Assembly (NCBI GenBank): GCA_016720835.1
Contig: JADKJW010000018.1
Location: forward strand, 1 to 64,000
Length of the DNA stretch: 64,000 nucleotides
Direction: 5' to 3'
Origin: Ignavibacteria bacterium
GTDB lineage: Bacteria > Bacteroidota > Ignavibacteria > SZUA-365
Below, piece after piece: positions 17,364 to 25,759 of this stretch (position 1 is its first letter; each line of letters starts with the position of its first letter). The position numbers were made by a program, and so were the translations under genes. The notes under the pieces were generated by a model that searched no databases, was not told the origin of the DNA, and saw only the letters and a list, made by a program, of their open reading frames with translations.

Positions 17364-19424
17364 CTACGGCGCTCTCTCTATCAACAACCCCACCGTGCGA
17401 TTGTAGAAGCGCCCTTCGGGACTGGTGTTCATGTACAATGGCGAGGTTTCACCGACGCCGGTGGCGGCGACGGTGGCGTCGTCCACGCCGGGCTGGGCAC
17501 GGGCGAGGAGGAGTTTCTTCACTTCGGCGGAGCGGTTCTGCGAGAGAGTGAGATTGTATTCCTCGGAGCCGATGGCGTCGGTGTATCCGGTGATGGCGAT
17601 GCGCGATCCGGTCTTGAGACGCGGGAACACGTACTCGTCGAGGATGCGCTCGTTGCGCGGTCCGGGTGTGGAGACGTCGAAGGGAAAGAGGATGAGGCTG
17701 ATCTTCTCCTTCGTGATGCCGTCCTCCATCGTCACGTTGAGATTGCGCTCGCGCTTTACCTCGCGGACGGAGATGGACTTCGCCACCGTCGTCGCGACGT
17801 CGCCCGCCTTGTCGCTCACGCTGTACACATAGCGCAGCTCGCCGGTGCTGGCGGGCGCTTCGCCACGCGTGTTCCTCCAGTTCCAGGTGATGCGCGGCTC
17901 GAACTGCGCGCCGCTGCGCGCATCAAAGGGCGCGCCGTTCTGCTCGATGCGCAAGGTCCAGGATTTCAGGCCCTCGGGAAACGCGGCCGTCGGCGTGAAC
18001 TGCACGGTCTCAGGCTTCACGCTCGCGGTGCGGCGCACGAAGGTGACGGGCTTCAGCAACTGCCAGTCCTCGGAAGTGATCTCCGCGCGGCAGTTCTCGA
18101 TGCGCCCGTCCTCATCCTTCAGCGACGACGGCACCGGCGGCAACGCGCCCGACGCCACCACGATGCGCCCGGCTTCGATGCCCCACACCGTCGTGAGGTA
18201 TTGCTGCAACACGCGCGCGCGGTCCAGCGCCAGGGTGCTGTTCTTCTTCTCGATGCCCGTCTCGTTGACGTAGCCCGTGATGGTGATGGCGCTCGCGGGC
18301 AGCGCGCGCATGCGGCTGCCGAGCACGTTGAGCATGGTGTAATAGAAGTTCATCGCGCCGCCCTCCACGCCCGCTTCGGTGAAGGTGGCAGCCTGCTCGC
18401 CCGTCAACCGCGTGTAGCGCTCGGGCAAGGCAGCCGAGCCCTGATCGAAGAACACATAGTTGAGCAGAGGAAAGGTCTCGCGCACCACGTCCTCCTCCAT
18501 CGTCAGCACGTCGGCGGAGGTTGCGATCGCGGCGCTCGGACCGTCCTTGAACTTGTAGCGGACCTCGTAGCCCTTCGCGACGATCTTGTTCGCGATGGCC
18601 TGGAAGATGGTCTCGAGTTCGCCCGCGGTCTTCGCCTGGAAATGCTCGCCGGACGTCGAACGCGCGAGCTTGACGAGGAAGTCGTTTTCCTTCGTGAGGT
18701 AGTCGATGGTGAAGAAGGTGGTCCCCTTCTTGTCGGCGCGGAGGATGGTCTCCGGCTCCACGGTGCTTGCATTGTCCTCGCCGTCGCTGAACACGATGGC
18801 GTAGCTGCGGTCCACGCGCCCGGTATCCTTGGCGATCTGCTCGAGCGTGCCGTGCACGCCGTCGTACAGGTAGGTGCTGCGCGAGAGCAGGCGCTCGGCG
18901 ATCATGTTGTTGCAGTAGTCGGTGGCGCGCTTCTTGTCCGCGGTGTACGGCAGGCGCACGAGCGGCAGCGGCTTGCCGTTGTACTCGAAGGGCGGCGTCT
19001 TCTGCTGCTGCTCGCTGAAGAAGATCACCGACACGCGCACGGCCTTGCTGAAGCGCGCGAGGATGTCCTTGAGCGTGGCGCGGAGCGTCGTGAGGTAGGG
19101 ACTCATCGACTGGCTGTTGTCCACCATGAAGATCACGCGCATCACGGTGTTCTCCACCGCGGTCAGTTCCTTCACGTCGAGGATTTCCGCTTTCTTTGCG
19201 CCCTTCGTGACGGTGAAATCCGCGGTGCCCAGGCCGGGGAGATGCTCCCCTTTCGCATTGACGGGCGTGGTGGCGAGGGCGCCGGGATTGGCGTCGCTGG
19301 TGATGCGAAAGTCCGCGCGCGCCGCGTTCTTCGCGGTGCAGGTCATGGTGACGGGCTGATTCAACTGCGCGTGCGCGACGCCGCAGGTGAAGAGCAGTGC
19401 TGAGGCGATCAGGCGAAATGTCAT
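17364..19424 (-). CDS. VWA-domain protein with OmpA-like C-terminal domains
   Basis: A 686-residue exported protein. Signal peptide at 1-19 (MTFRLIASALLFTCGVAHA). A von Willebrand A domain lies at about 75-290 with MIDAS motif DNSQS (DxSxS) and FSDGEDN. The C-terminal third has two OmpA/MotB-like segments: ITGYVNETGIEKKNS with RARVLQQYL, and ITGYTDAIGSEEYNLTLSQNRS, the classical peptidoglycan-binding NxxLSxxRA form. An Ig-like stretch lies between them. It probably sits in the periplasm or outer membrane anchored to peptidoglycan. The ATG at 19424 starts the signal peptide; a longer frame to 19856 is only open because of GC bias. Confidence 0.82.
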   Translation of the reverse strand: MTFRLIASALLFTCGVAHAQLNQPVTMTCTAKNAARADFRITSDANPGALATTPVNAKGEHLPGLGTADFTVTKGAKKAEILDVKELTAVENTVMRVIFMVDNSQSMSPYLTTLRATLKDILARFSKAVRVSVIFFSEQQQKTPPFEYNGKPLPLVRLPYTADKKRATDYCNNMIAERLLSRSTYLYDGVHGTLEQIAKDTGRVDRSYAIVFSDGEDNASTVEPETILRADKKGTTFFTIDYLTKENDFLVKLARSTSGEHFQAKTAGELETIFQAIANKIVAKGYEVRYKFKDGPSAAIATSADVLTMEEDVVRETFPLLNYVFFDQGSAALPERYTRLTGEQAATFTEAGVEGGAMNFYYTMLNVLGSRMRALPASAITITGYVNETGIEKKNSTLALDRARVLQQYLTTVWGIEAGRIVVASGALPPVPSSLKDEDGRIENCRAEITSEDWQLLKPVTFVRRTASVKPETVQFTPTAAFPEGLKSWTLRIEQNGAPFDARSGAQFEPRITWNWRNTRGEAPASTGELRYVYSVSDKAGDVATTVAKSISVREVKRERNLNVTMEDGITKEKISLILFPFDVSTPGPRNERILDEYVFPRLKTGSRIAITGYTDAIGSEEYNLTLSQNRSAEVKKLLLARAQPGVDDATVAATGVGETSPLYMNTSPEGRFYNRTVGLLIERAP

Positions 19425-19459
19425 GGAATGGCTCCGGGTCCGGTGGACGAAAGTCGACG

Positions 19460-20557
19460 TCAGAGCTTCCGGTCCTTCCACACCACCTTGCCCGTGAGAA
19501 ACACAATGAACGGCAGCAGCGTCACGTACACGAGGTAGTACAGCTCGTAGTGCAGGAAGTACCGGTAGAGATGACGGATACCGAATATCGTCAGAGGGCG
19601 CGAGAGAAGAAAGGCATCTCCCGCGAACTTGCCCGCCAACGCGGCGATCCAGACGAGGGGCGACACGCCGAGAAACGGCACGACGAACAGCGCGATGTTC
19701 ATCAGCCAGCCGATGCTCATGATGCCGAAGCCGACGGGGTGAATGTCCACTCCGCCCCTGCCCCAGCGCTTCTTCTGCCGGTACACTTCGTGCAGGTCGG
19801 CGCAGGGCTCGCTCCATACCACGGTGGATGGCTCGACGGGATAGCGAATTTTCCACTTCGTCTTGTACGAGATGGCCTTGAACAGCGCGAAATCCTCGGT
19901 GACGCTGAAGCCCACGCCGCGGTAGCCGTCCACGTCGTCGTAGGCCTTGCGGCGGAAGGACATGTTGTTGCCGACGGCGCTGAGCGGAAAGCCCCAGCCG
20001 ACGCCCGCCGACGCGATGGTGAGCAGGTACACCCAGTCCAGCGCCTGCATGCCGTTGAAGCCCCCCTTGCCTCGTATCAGCGTGAAGCCGCAGACGCAGC
20101 CCGTGTCGGGCGCGTACTGCCGCACGGTGTTGCGCACCCAGGCGGGCGAGACGACGCAGTCCGCATCGGTGGTGAGGATGATCTCGCCGCGCGACTGCTC
20201 CACCGCCTGCGCCACGGCGTTGGCCTTGCCATGGAGGTCGTACAGCGAACCCGTGGTGCGCAGCACGCGCAGTCCGGCGCAGCGGCCCTCCCAGGCGCGA
20301 AGCAGTTCGGGAGTGCTGTCGGTGGACTGATCGTCCACCACGATGATCTCGAGCATCTTCGGCGGATACTCGATGCGGCTCAGGCCGTCGACGCAGGCAT
20401 CGATGTTCGTTTCCTCGTTGCGCGCCGCGACGATGACGGTGACGACGGGTTCCGAATCAAAGGCTTGCGGCTTGCTCGCGCGCCTGGATCCGCTCCAGAA
20501 CAGGAGAATCTTCATCAGGTACAGCGCGAGGAGGATGAGCAGGATCTGGTCGATCAT
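19460..20557 (-). CDS. Family 2 glycosyltransferase, membrane-bound
   Basis: A 365-residue inner-membrane enzyme. One N-terminal membrane helix (3-20) is followed by a GT-A catalytic domain: VTVIVAARNEETNI, EIIVVDDQSTDST, the DxD motif in TTDADCVV (~138), the acceptor EDFALFKAI motif and the processive-type QKKRWGRGG (QxxRW). Two or three membrane helices close the protein (~280-355). This is the layout of poly-GlcNAc, hyaluronan and cellulose synthase relatives. It overlaps by 4 bases the polysaccharide deacetylase gene, so synthesis and deacetylation of the same exopolysaccharide is a reasonable inference. Confidence 0.87.
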   Translation of the reverse strand: MIDQILLILLALYLMKILLFWSGSRRASKPQAFDSEPVVTVIVAARNEETNIDACVDGLSRIEYPPKMLEIIVVDDQSTDSTPELLRAWEGRCAGLRVLRTTGSLYDLHGKANAVAQAVEQSRGEIILTTDADCVVSPAWVRNTVRQYAPDTGCVCGFTLIRGKGGFNGMQALDWVYLLTIASAGVGWGFPLSAVGNNMSFRRKAYDDVDGYRGVGFSVTEDFALFKAISYKTKWKIRYPVEPSTVVWSEPCADLHEVYRQKKRWGRGGVDIHPVGFGIMSIGWLMNIALFVVPFLGVSPLVWIAALAGKFAGDAFLLSRPLTIFGIRHLYRYFLHYELYYLVYVTLLPFIVFLTGKVVWKDRKL

Positions 20558-21223
20558 GACTGTGCCTCCCGTGGAAGAAGGACGGAGGAGAGTTTCCTGC
20601 GATGGAGCACGGATGCAAGCGAGCGGATATTCGATCCGATGCTGTCGGCCGTCTTCGCGTTGTCGTGCAGCACGATGATGGACCCGCCGTGCACCGAGCG
20701 TTGCAGTTCACCCGCCAATTCTTCACCGCGCATGCCGGGCAGGTAATCGCCGGGCATGCAGTTCCAGAGCACGAGGCGCAGGTCCAGACCGTCGAGCACG
20801 GATGTCATCGCCGGATTCCATTGTCCGTACGGGGGACGGAAGTATCGAGGCAGAATGCCCGTCGCTTCCGCGATGGCTTCTGAAGTCGTCCGCACGGACT
20901 CCTCGATGCGCGAACGCGAAAGCAGGAACATGCGCTCGTGCCGGTATCCGTGATTGCCGATGCCGTGTCCGCGTTCGTGTATGGCGCGCGCAAGGATGCG
21001 CTCCACACGGACGCGCTCGCCCGAAAGGAAGAACGTGGCGCGCAGGCCCGCCTCGTCGAGCGCATCGAGCGCGCGGCGTGGCCTCGGCGTGAGGACCGTC
21101 GTCTATCGTAATCGCCACGCCGGCGGTATCGGTCAGCGAGCGGAGGGCGCCGGGCATCGCGCGCGAAAGCGCCGAACTCGTCCGTGCAATGAAACGCGCG
21201 CGCATCGATGGAAGAACATTCAC
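20554..21223 (-). pseudogene. Polysaccharide deacetylase (NodB family), frameshifted
   Basis: Two adjacent frames together make one carbohydrate esterase 4 protein of about 222 residues. The 5' frame (21223 to about 21080) has the catalytic motif AITIDDGPH; the 3' frame (about 21080 to 20554) has the metal motif GHGIGNHGYRH, FRPPYGQWN, and SIIVLHDN. The break is near 21070-21090, in a GC-rich stretch where one extra (or two missing) bases displace the frame; restoring it gives a continuous family-like TPRALDALDEAG segment. All five motifs survive, so a sequencing error or a very recent mutation is likely. The 3' end overlaps the GT2 start (ATGA). Confidence 0.75.
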
Positions 21224-21281
21224 GGGAGTGGACTTTCGAAAAAGGATGAATGCGGCGGATGCGCGGCGTGACCGCGTCCCG

Positions 21282-22133
21282 TCAGAGATCGACAGTGAAG
21301 CCCCAGCCCCAGGAGGTCCAGCGCGCGTCGTAGTACTCGCCGTGATCGCTCGTGCCGGAGAACCAGGAGAGGAAGATGTTGAGTCCGCGGCCGTTCCACT
21401 CGCCCGCCTTCACGCCCGCCTGGAACGTGTGATTAGCCGCGTACGCATGCAGCTTCGCGAGACGGAAGTCATACGCGGCGTAGGGATGCAACCAGGGGAT
21501 AGTCGCGATCGGGATGCTGTACTCGGCGCCGGCCTGCAGGCTGCTGCGCCCGAGATCCGCCGGATCGATGTGGTAGACGTACTGCCCGCCCGCGTACACG
21601 CGCAGCGAGGGCGTCCATTGCAATGCGCAGACGAGATCGAAGAATTCCCTGCTGTACACGCGAGGCAATTGACCGTTGCGCCAGGCGCCCTGCAGCTTGT
21701 CGTAGCTGCCGTCCACGAGATGCGCGCTGATGTGGCTGATGCGAAGGCGCGCCGACAACGCGGAGACATCGTCGATGACGTGGCGCGCGTTGAAGTTGAT
21801 ACCGAAGAGGTAATCCACCGCGTCGACGGGAAAATGAAAATCGTCCGCCTGGCGCAGCGAAGTCCAGGTGAAGAAATCCGCGCCCGCGGTGACTTCCGTG
21901 CGGCCGTCGTCGCTGGTCGGAAAGGCGTACAGATCGACGCTGCGGCCGATGTCGAGACGGAGACGCTTGACGTCCTTGAGCACGAGCATGCCCGCGCGGG
22001 GTTCGACGGTGGGAGCGATGAGGGGCGGGAAGAGATTTCCGCCGGGCAGCCATGATGCAGGCTCGGTATCCTGTCCGTGGGCGGGCAGAACGAGCGCGAG
22101 AAGCAGGGGCAGAAGGTGCGGGAGATTTCGCAT
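21282..22133 (-). CDS. DUF1207-like outer-membrane protein
   Basis: A 283-residue exported protein with signal peptide (1-20, ending PAHGQ). The first conserved block WLPGGNLFPPLIAPTVEPR resembles the LPsG-LfpPLlADPr opening of DUF1207 proteins. The rest alternates short hydrophobic/aromatic strands, ending in WTSWGWGFTVDL, typical of an outer-membrane beta barrel. No function is assigned to the family. It precedes the deacetylase gene by ~60 bases and follows the small Cys protein closely. Confidence 0.6.
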   Translation of the reverse strand: MRNLPHLLPLLLALVLPAHGQDTEPASWLPGGNLFPPLIAPTVEPRAGMLVLKDVKRLRLDIGRSVDLYAFPTSDDGRTEVTAGADFFTWTSLRQADDFHFPVDAVDYLFGINFNARHVIDDVSALSARLRISHISAHLVDGSYDKLQGAWRNGQLPRVYSREFFDLVCALQWTPSLRVYAGGQYVYHIDPADLGRSSLQAGAEYSIPIATIPWLHPYAAYDFRLAKLHAYAANHTFQAGVKAGEWNGRGLNIFLSWFSGTSDHGEYYDARWTSWGWGFTVDL

Positions 22134-22146
22134 CAGCGAAAGGGAC

Positions 22147-22398
22147 TCAGTCGTCCTCCTCGAAAATGGGTCCGGGCTCTTCGCTCGGTTCGGCGATGAA
22201 GAGACGGGAGCAGACGTCGCCGTCGAACTTTCAGACTTTCTCGCAATTCTGGAAGCGTTTGCGCAGCGCTTCCTTGTTCACGGCCTCTTCATCAACCGCC
22301 ATATCGTCGATATCGTCACAATTCACGCAAAACTTGACTCCCTTGCCAAGCGGGAGCGGTACTTCAACGTCAGGGAGTGATCGGGGAGCTTTTTTCAT
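22147..22398 (-). pseudogene. Small cysteine protein interrupted by an in-frame TGA
   Basis: From the ATG at 22398 (AAAGGA 6 bases upstream) the frame codes 55 residues, beginning MKKAPRSLPDVEVPLPLG and including FCVNCDDIDDM and RFQNCEKV. It then meets TGA at 22231-22233. The same frame stays open for 27 more codons (KFDGDVCSRLFIAEP ... IFEEDD) to a TGA at 22147, which sits 14 bases before the DUF1207 start. The downstream part has a Cys and an acidic tail that look like the natural end of the protein. Four Cys (CxxC, NC, VC) suggest metal binding. A Gly GGA to TGA change, an error or UGA recoding are the choices. Family not recognised. Confidence 0.5.
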
Positions 22399-22506
22399 GG
22401 GTGTCCTTTCCGGAAAGCGCTGGGAATATATACTTGAACACCGGATCATTCAAGCTTAATTCCCCAAGATCGGAAAAAAGTCCACCCGGGTAATGAGGAT
22501 TTCGAT

Positions 22507-22540
22507 TTCAATCCGAAATTTCAAATCCGCAATCCGAAAT
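22507..22540. repeat. Dispersed repeat family C
   Basis: TTCAATCCGAAAT, then CAAATCCGCAATCCGAAAT, directly after the end of the efflux operon. Same family as 1898-1930 and 40140-40172. Confidence 0.7.
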
Positions 22541-22545
22541 CTTCG

Positions 22546-23775
22546 TCACTCGTACCGCAGCGCCTCGATCGGATCGAGATTCGACGCCTTCCAGGCGGGA
22601 TAGGTACCGAAGACGATGCCGATGACGGCGCAGGCCACGAGACCGAAAATCACCCAGCCGGGCTGGATGATGCCATCGATACCGAGGGCGATGGCCAGCG
22701 CATTGCCGGCGATCAGCCCGAGGATGATGCCGACCACTCCCCCCATCAGCGAGATGAGCACGGCTTCGTTCAGGAATTGCAGCACGATGGTGCGCTTGGT
22801 GGCGCCCACGGCCTTGCGGATGCCGATCTCGCGCGTGCGCTCGGTGACGGACACGAGCATGATGTTCATGATGCCGATGCCCGCCGCGAGCAGCGCGATG
22901 GCGGCGATGGCCAGCGTGCCGAGACGGATGTACTCGGTCATCGAGTTGAACTGCGTGATCACGGACTCGTTCGAGAAGATGGCGAAGTCGTTCTCCTCGC
23001 CCGGACGCACGCCACGCACCGCGCGCAGCACGCCGATCACTTCGTCCTGCACGGCTTCGAAACTCTCGCGCGAGGGCGCCTGCACCATGATGTGGATGTC
23101 GCGGTTCTTGCCGAATTGTTCGAAGAAGGTGGTGATCGGCACGATGAAATAGCGGTCCTGATTGCCGAACATGCCGCCGCGATCCTTCAGCACGCCGATG
23201 ACGGTGAACTCCCTGCCCCGCATCCGCACCTTCTCGCCCACGGGATTGAGCGACGGCGGGAAGAGTTTCCGCGCAAGCTCCGATCCGAGCACCACCACCT
23301 TGCGCGTGAGATCGAGATCGGATTGCGTCAGCCCGCGGCCATCCTCCACTTCCCACTGATTGGTGGGCAGACCGCCCGGCGTCTCGCCCGCGACGGACAC
23401 GTTGGGATCGGTCTTCACATTCTTCCACTGCACGTCGACGCCGAAATGCCAGGACTCGAGCCCGATGGTCTTCATGCTCTTCACGGCGCGCACCACGGCA
23501 AGACCGTTCGCGTAGCTGAGGTCCTTGCGGTTGCGAAAGCGGTCGCGCCAGCCGGGACCGCCCCCCTCGTTCGGCGGATGCTTCTGCACCTGGAAGGTGT
23601 TCGCGCCGAGCTGGCTCAGGCCGCCTTCGATGCTGTTCTGCAGCGCGCCGATGGAGGTCATCACCGAGATGATGGAGAACACGCCGATGGACACGCTGAG
23701 AATGGTCAGAAAGGCGCGCAGCCTGTTCCCGGAAATGGTGCGCAGCGCATCGACGAAGGTTTCGGCTTTCGGCAT
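22546..23775 (-). CDS. MacB-like ABC transporter permease (second copy)
   Basis: A 409-residue inner-membrane protein with the type VII ABC layout: one N-terminal helix (~17-40, LRAFLTILSVSIGVFSII), a large periplasmic MacB_PCD domain (~45-270), and three C-terminal FtsX-type helices containing GIGIMNIMLVSVTERTREIGIRKAVGA and LQFLNEAVLISLMGG. There is no ATPase domain, so it must use the separate ATP-binding protein. It follows the first permease by 10 bases. Role: part of a tripartite export or lipoprotein/peptide efflux system with the adaptor and TolC-type genes. Confidence 0.88.
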   Translation of the reverse strand: MPKAETFVDALRTISGNRLRAFLTILSVSIGVFSIISVMTSIGALQNSIEGGLSQLGANTFQVQKHPPNEGGGPGWRDRFRNRKDLSYANGLAVVRAVKSMKTIGLESWHFGVDVQWKNVKTDPNVSVAGETPGGLPTNQWEVEDGRGLTQSDLDLTRKVVVLGSELARKLFPPSLNPVGEKVRMRGREFTVIGVLKDRGGMFGNQDRYFIVPITTFFEQFGKNRDIHIMVQAPSRESFEAVQDEVIGVLRAVRGVRPGEENDFAIFSNESVITQFNSMTEYIRLGTLAIAAIALLAAGIGIMNIMLVSVTERTREIGIRKAVGATKRTIVLQFLNEAVLISLMGGVVGIILGLIAGNALAIALGIDGIIQPGWVIFGLVACAVIGIVFGTYPAWKASNLDPIEALRYE

Positions 23776-23785
23776 GACATGCCTC

Positions 23786-25012
23786 CTATTCGTAGCGCAG
23801 CGCGTCCACGGGATTCATGCGCGCGGCGGTGTACGCGGGCACGATGCCGGAGACGAGACCCACGGTGATCGAGATCGACAGCGAGACGCCGACCACCCAC
23901 AGGGGCATGGATGACGGGAGCACGGTGTCGATGATGAGACTCAACGGATACGAGAGTCCGATACCGATGATGCCTCCGATCAGGCACAGCGCGGCGGCCT
24001 CGATGAGGAATTGGATGAGGATGGTGCGCCGCTTGGCGCCGAGCGCCTTGCGCGTGCCGATCTCCTTGGTGCGCTCCTTCACCGACACGAACATGATGTT
24101 CATGATGCCGACGCCGCCCACGAGCAGCGAGAGCGAAGTGATGAGGAAACCGATCACGCCGATGGTGCCGACGACGGATTCGAAAATCTTCTTGAGGAAG
24201 TCCTGCGTGTTGACGCCGAAGTCGTCCTCGTCCGCGGGCGGCACGCGCCTGATCTGCCGGAACAGCCCGATCATCTCGGCCTTGGCGTCCTCCTTGTCGA
24301 CGTCGGGACCCATCTTCACATGAATGTCGATGCTCCGCTCATTGCCGAAGACGCGGTAGAAATTCGGCAGGGGGATGAACGACTGCGAGTCCTTGCTGAA
24401 CATGGCCGAGCCGAGGAAGCTCCCCTCCTTCTCGAACACGCCGATGACGCGGTAACTGTATCCGTTGATCTTGATCGTCTTGCCGATCGGATCCTCGTTC
24501 TCGAACAGCGTGTTCGCCACGTCGTGCCCGATCACGCAGACGGGCCTGCCGCTGCTGCCTTCCAGATCGTTGAAGAATCGCCCCTGCTCGGGCACCACGC
24601 CCGAGGTGATGAGGTAGGCCTCCTCCGTGCCGATCACGTTCCCCTTCACGGATTTGTTGCGGTACTTCATCGTCTTCTGCCAGGCCTGCACCACGGGAAC
24701 GACGGCCTCCGCGAGCGTGAACTTCTCCTGCATCTGACGCGCCTCGGCGAGCGAGATCTCCTTCCTGTTGCGCGATTTCCACCATTCGTCGCTGAACCAG
24801 TCCCATTTGCTGATGTAGTACACGTCGGCGCCGAGCGACTTGATGCTGTTGTCGAGCGCGGTGCCGAGTCCCTCGATCACGGTGGCCATGAGGGTGACCA
24901 CCACGATGCCGATGACGATGCCGAGCGTGGTGAGCACGGACCGCATCTTGTTGGAGATGATGGCGGTGAAGGCGATGCGCAGCCCTTCGCGCAGCTCGTG
25001 GAGTCGGAACAT
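23786..25012 (-). CDS. MacB-like ABC transporter permease (first copy)
   Basis: A 408-residue paralogue of the next gene: N-terminal helix with MRSVLTTLGIVIGIVVVTLMATVIEG, periplasmic domain, and C-terminal FtsX block GVGIMNIMFVSVKERTKEIG-like with RKALGAKRRTILIQFLIEAA. The two permeases may pair as a heterodimer served by one ATPase dimer. It lies 15 bases after the ATPase gene. Confidence 0.88.
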   Translation of the reverse strand: MFRLHELREGLRIAFTAIISNKMRSVLTTLGIVIGIVVVTLMATVIEGLGTALDNSIKSLGADVYYISKWDWFSDEWWKSRNRKEISLAEARQMQEKFTLAEAVVPVVQAWQKTMKYRNKSVKGNVIGTEEAYLITSGVVPEQGRFFNDLEGSSGRPVCVIGHDVANTLFENEDPIGKTIKINGYSYRVIGVFEKEGSFLGSAMFSKDSQSFIPLPNFYRVFGNERSIDIHVKMGPDVDKEDAKAEMIGLFRQIRRVPPADEDDFGVNTQDFLKKIFESVVGTIGVIGFLITSLSLLVGGVGIMNIMFVSVKERTKEIGTRKALGAKRRTILIQFLIEAAALCLIGGIIGIGLSYPLSLIIDTVLPSSMPLWVVGVSLSISITVGLVSGIVPAYTAARMNPVDALRYE

Positions 25013-25027
25013 GGGGTGCCTCGCAGC

Positions 25028-25759
25028 CTAGGAAGTTCTCGCGTACACTTTGGGATTGTCCACGCGCACGTCGCTGGCGATCTCGCCGTCGAAGAGACGC
25101 ACGATGCGGTGCGCGTGCGCGGCGATATCCTCCTCGTGCGTGACGAGGATGAGCGTGTTGCCCTGCCGGTGCAGTTCGGAGAAGAGCTGCATGATTTCCT
25201 CGCCGGTCTTCGAGTCCAGGTTGCCGGTGGGTTCGTCGGCGAGGATGATGGACGGAGTGTTCACGAGCGCGCGCGCGATGGCGACGCGCTGCCGCTGGCC
25301 TCCGGACAATTCATTGGGCTTGTGCGTCATGCGGTCCGCCAATCCCACGTTCGCGAGCGCCTGCTCCGCGCGTTCGCGCCGGTCGGCGGCGGGGATGCCG
25401 GCGTAGATCAGCGGCAGTTCCACGTTGTGCAGCGCGGTGGACCGCGCGAGCAGGTTGAAGGTCTGGAACACGAAGCCGATCTGCTTGTTGCGGATCGCGG
25501 CCAGTTCGTTGTCGTTCATCTCGCCGACGTTCGAACCGCCGAAATTATAGAGTCCCGACGTGGGCGTGTCGAGGCAGCCGATGATGTTCATCAGCGTGGA
25601 CTTGCCCGAGCCCGACGGGCCCATGATCGCCACGTACTCGTTCTTCCGGATGTCGAGCCCCGCGCCGCGCAGCGCGTGGACCTTCTCCGCGCCCATATCG
25701 TACGTCTTGGTGACGTTGACGATGTGGATGAGGGGGGTTTCTTCTTCGGGATTACTCAT
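25028..25759 (-). CDS. ABC transporter ATP-binding protein (MacB/LolD type)
   Basis: A 243-residue nucleotide-binding subunit. Walker A is GPSGSGKST (~48), Q-loop in QIGFVFQTFNLL, signature LSGGQRQRVAIARAL (~145), Walker B IILADEPTGNLDS (~167), and switch His in LILVTHEED. This is the LolD/MacB/FtsE subgroup. Its ATG overlaps the adaptor gene end by 8 bases. It powers the two adjacent permeases. Confidence 0.95.
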   Translation of the reverse strand: MSNPEEETPLIHIVNVTKTYDMGAEKVHALRGAGLDIRKNEYVAIMGPSGSGKSTLMNIIGCLDTPTSGLYNFGGSNVGEMNDNELAAIRNKQIGFVFQTFNLLARSTALHNVELPLIYAGIPAADRRERAEQALANVGLADRMTHKPNELSGGQRQRVAIARALVNTPSIILADEPTGNLDSKTGEEIMQLFSELHRQGNTLILVTHEEDIAAHAHRIVRLFDGEIASDVRVDNPKVYARTS

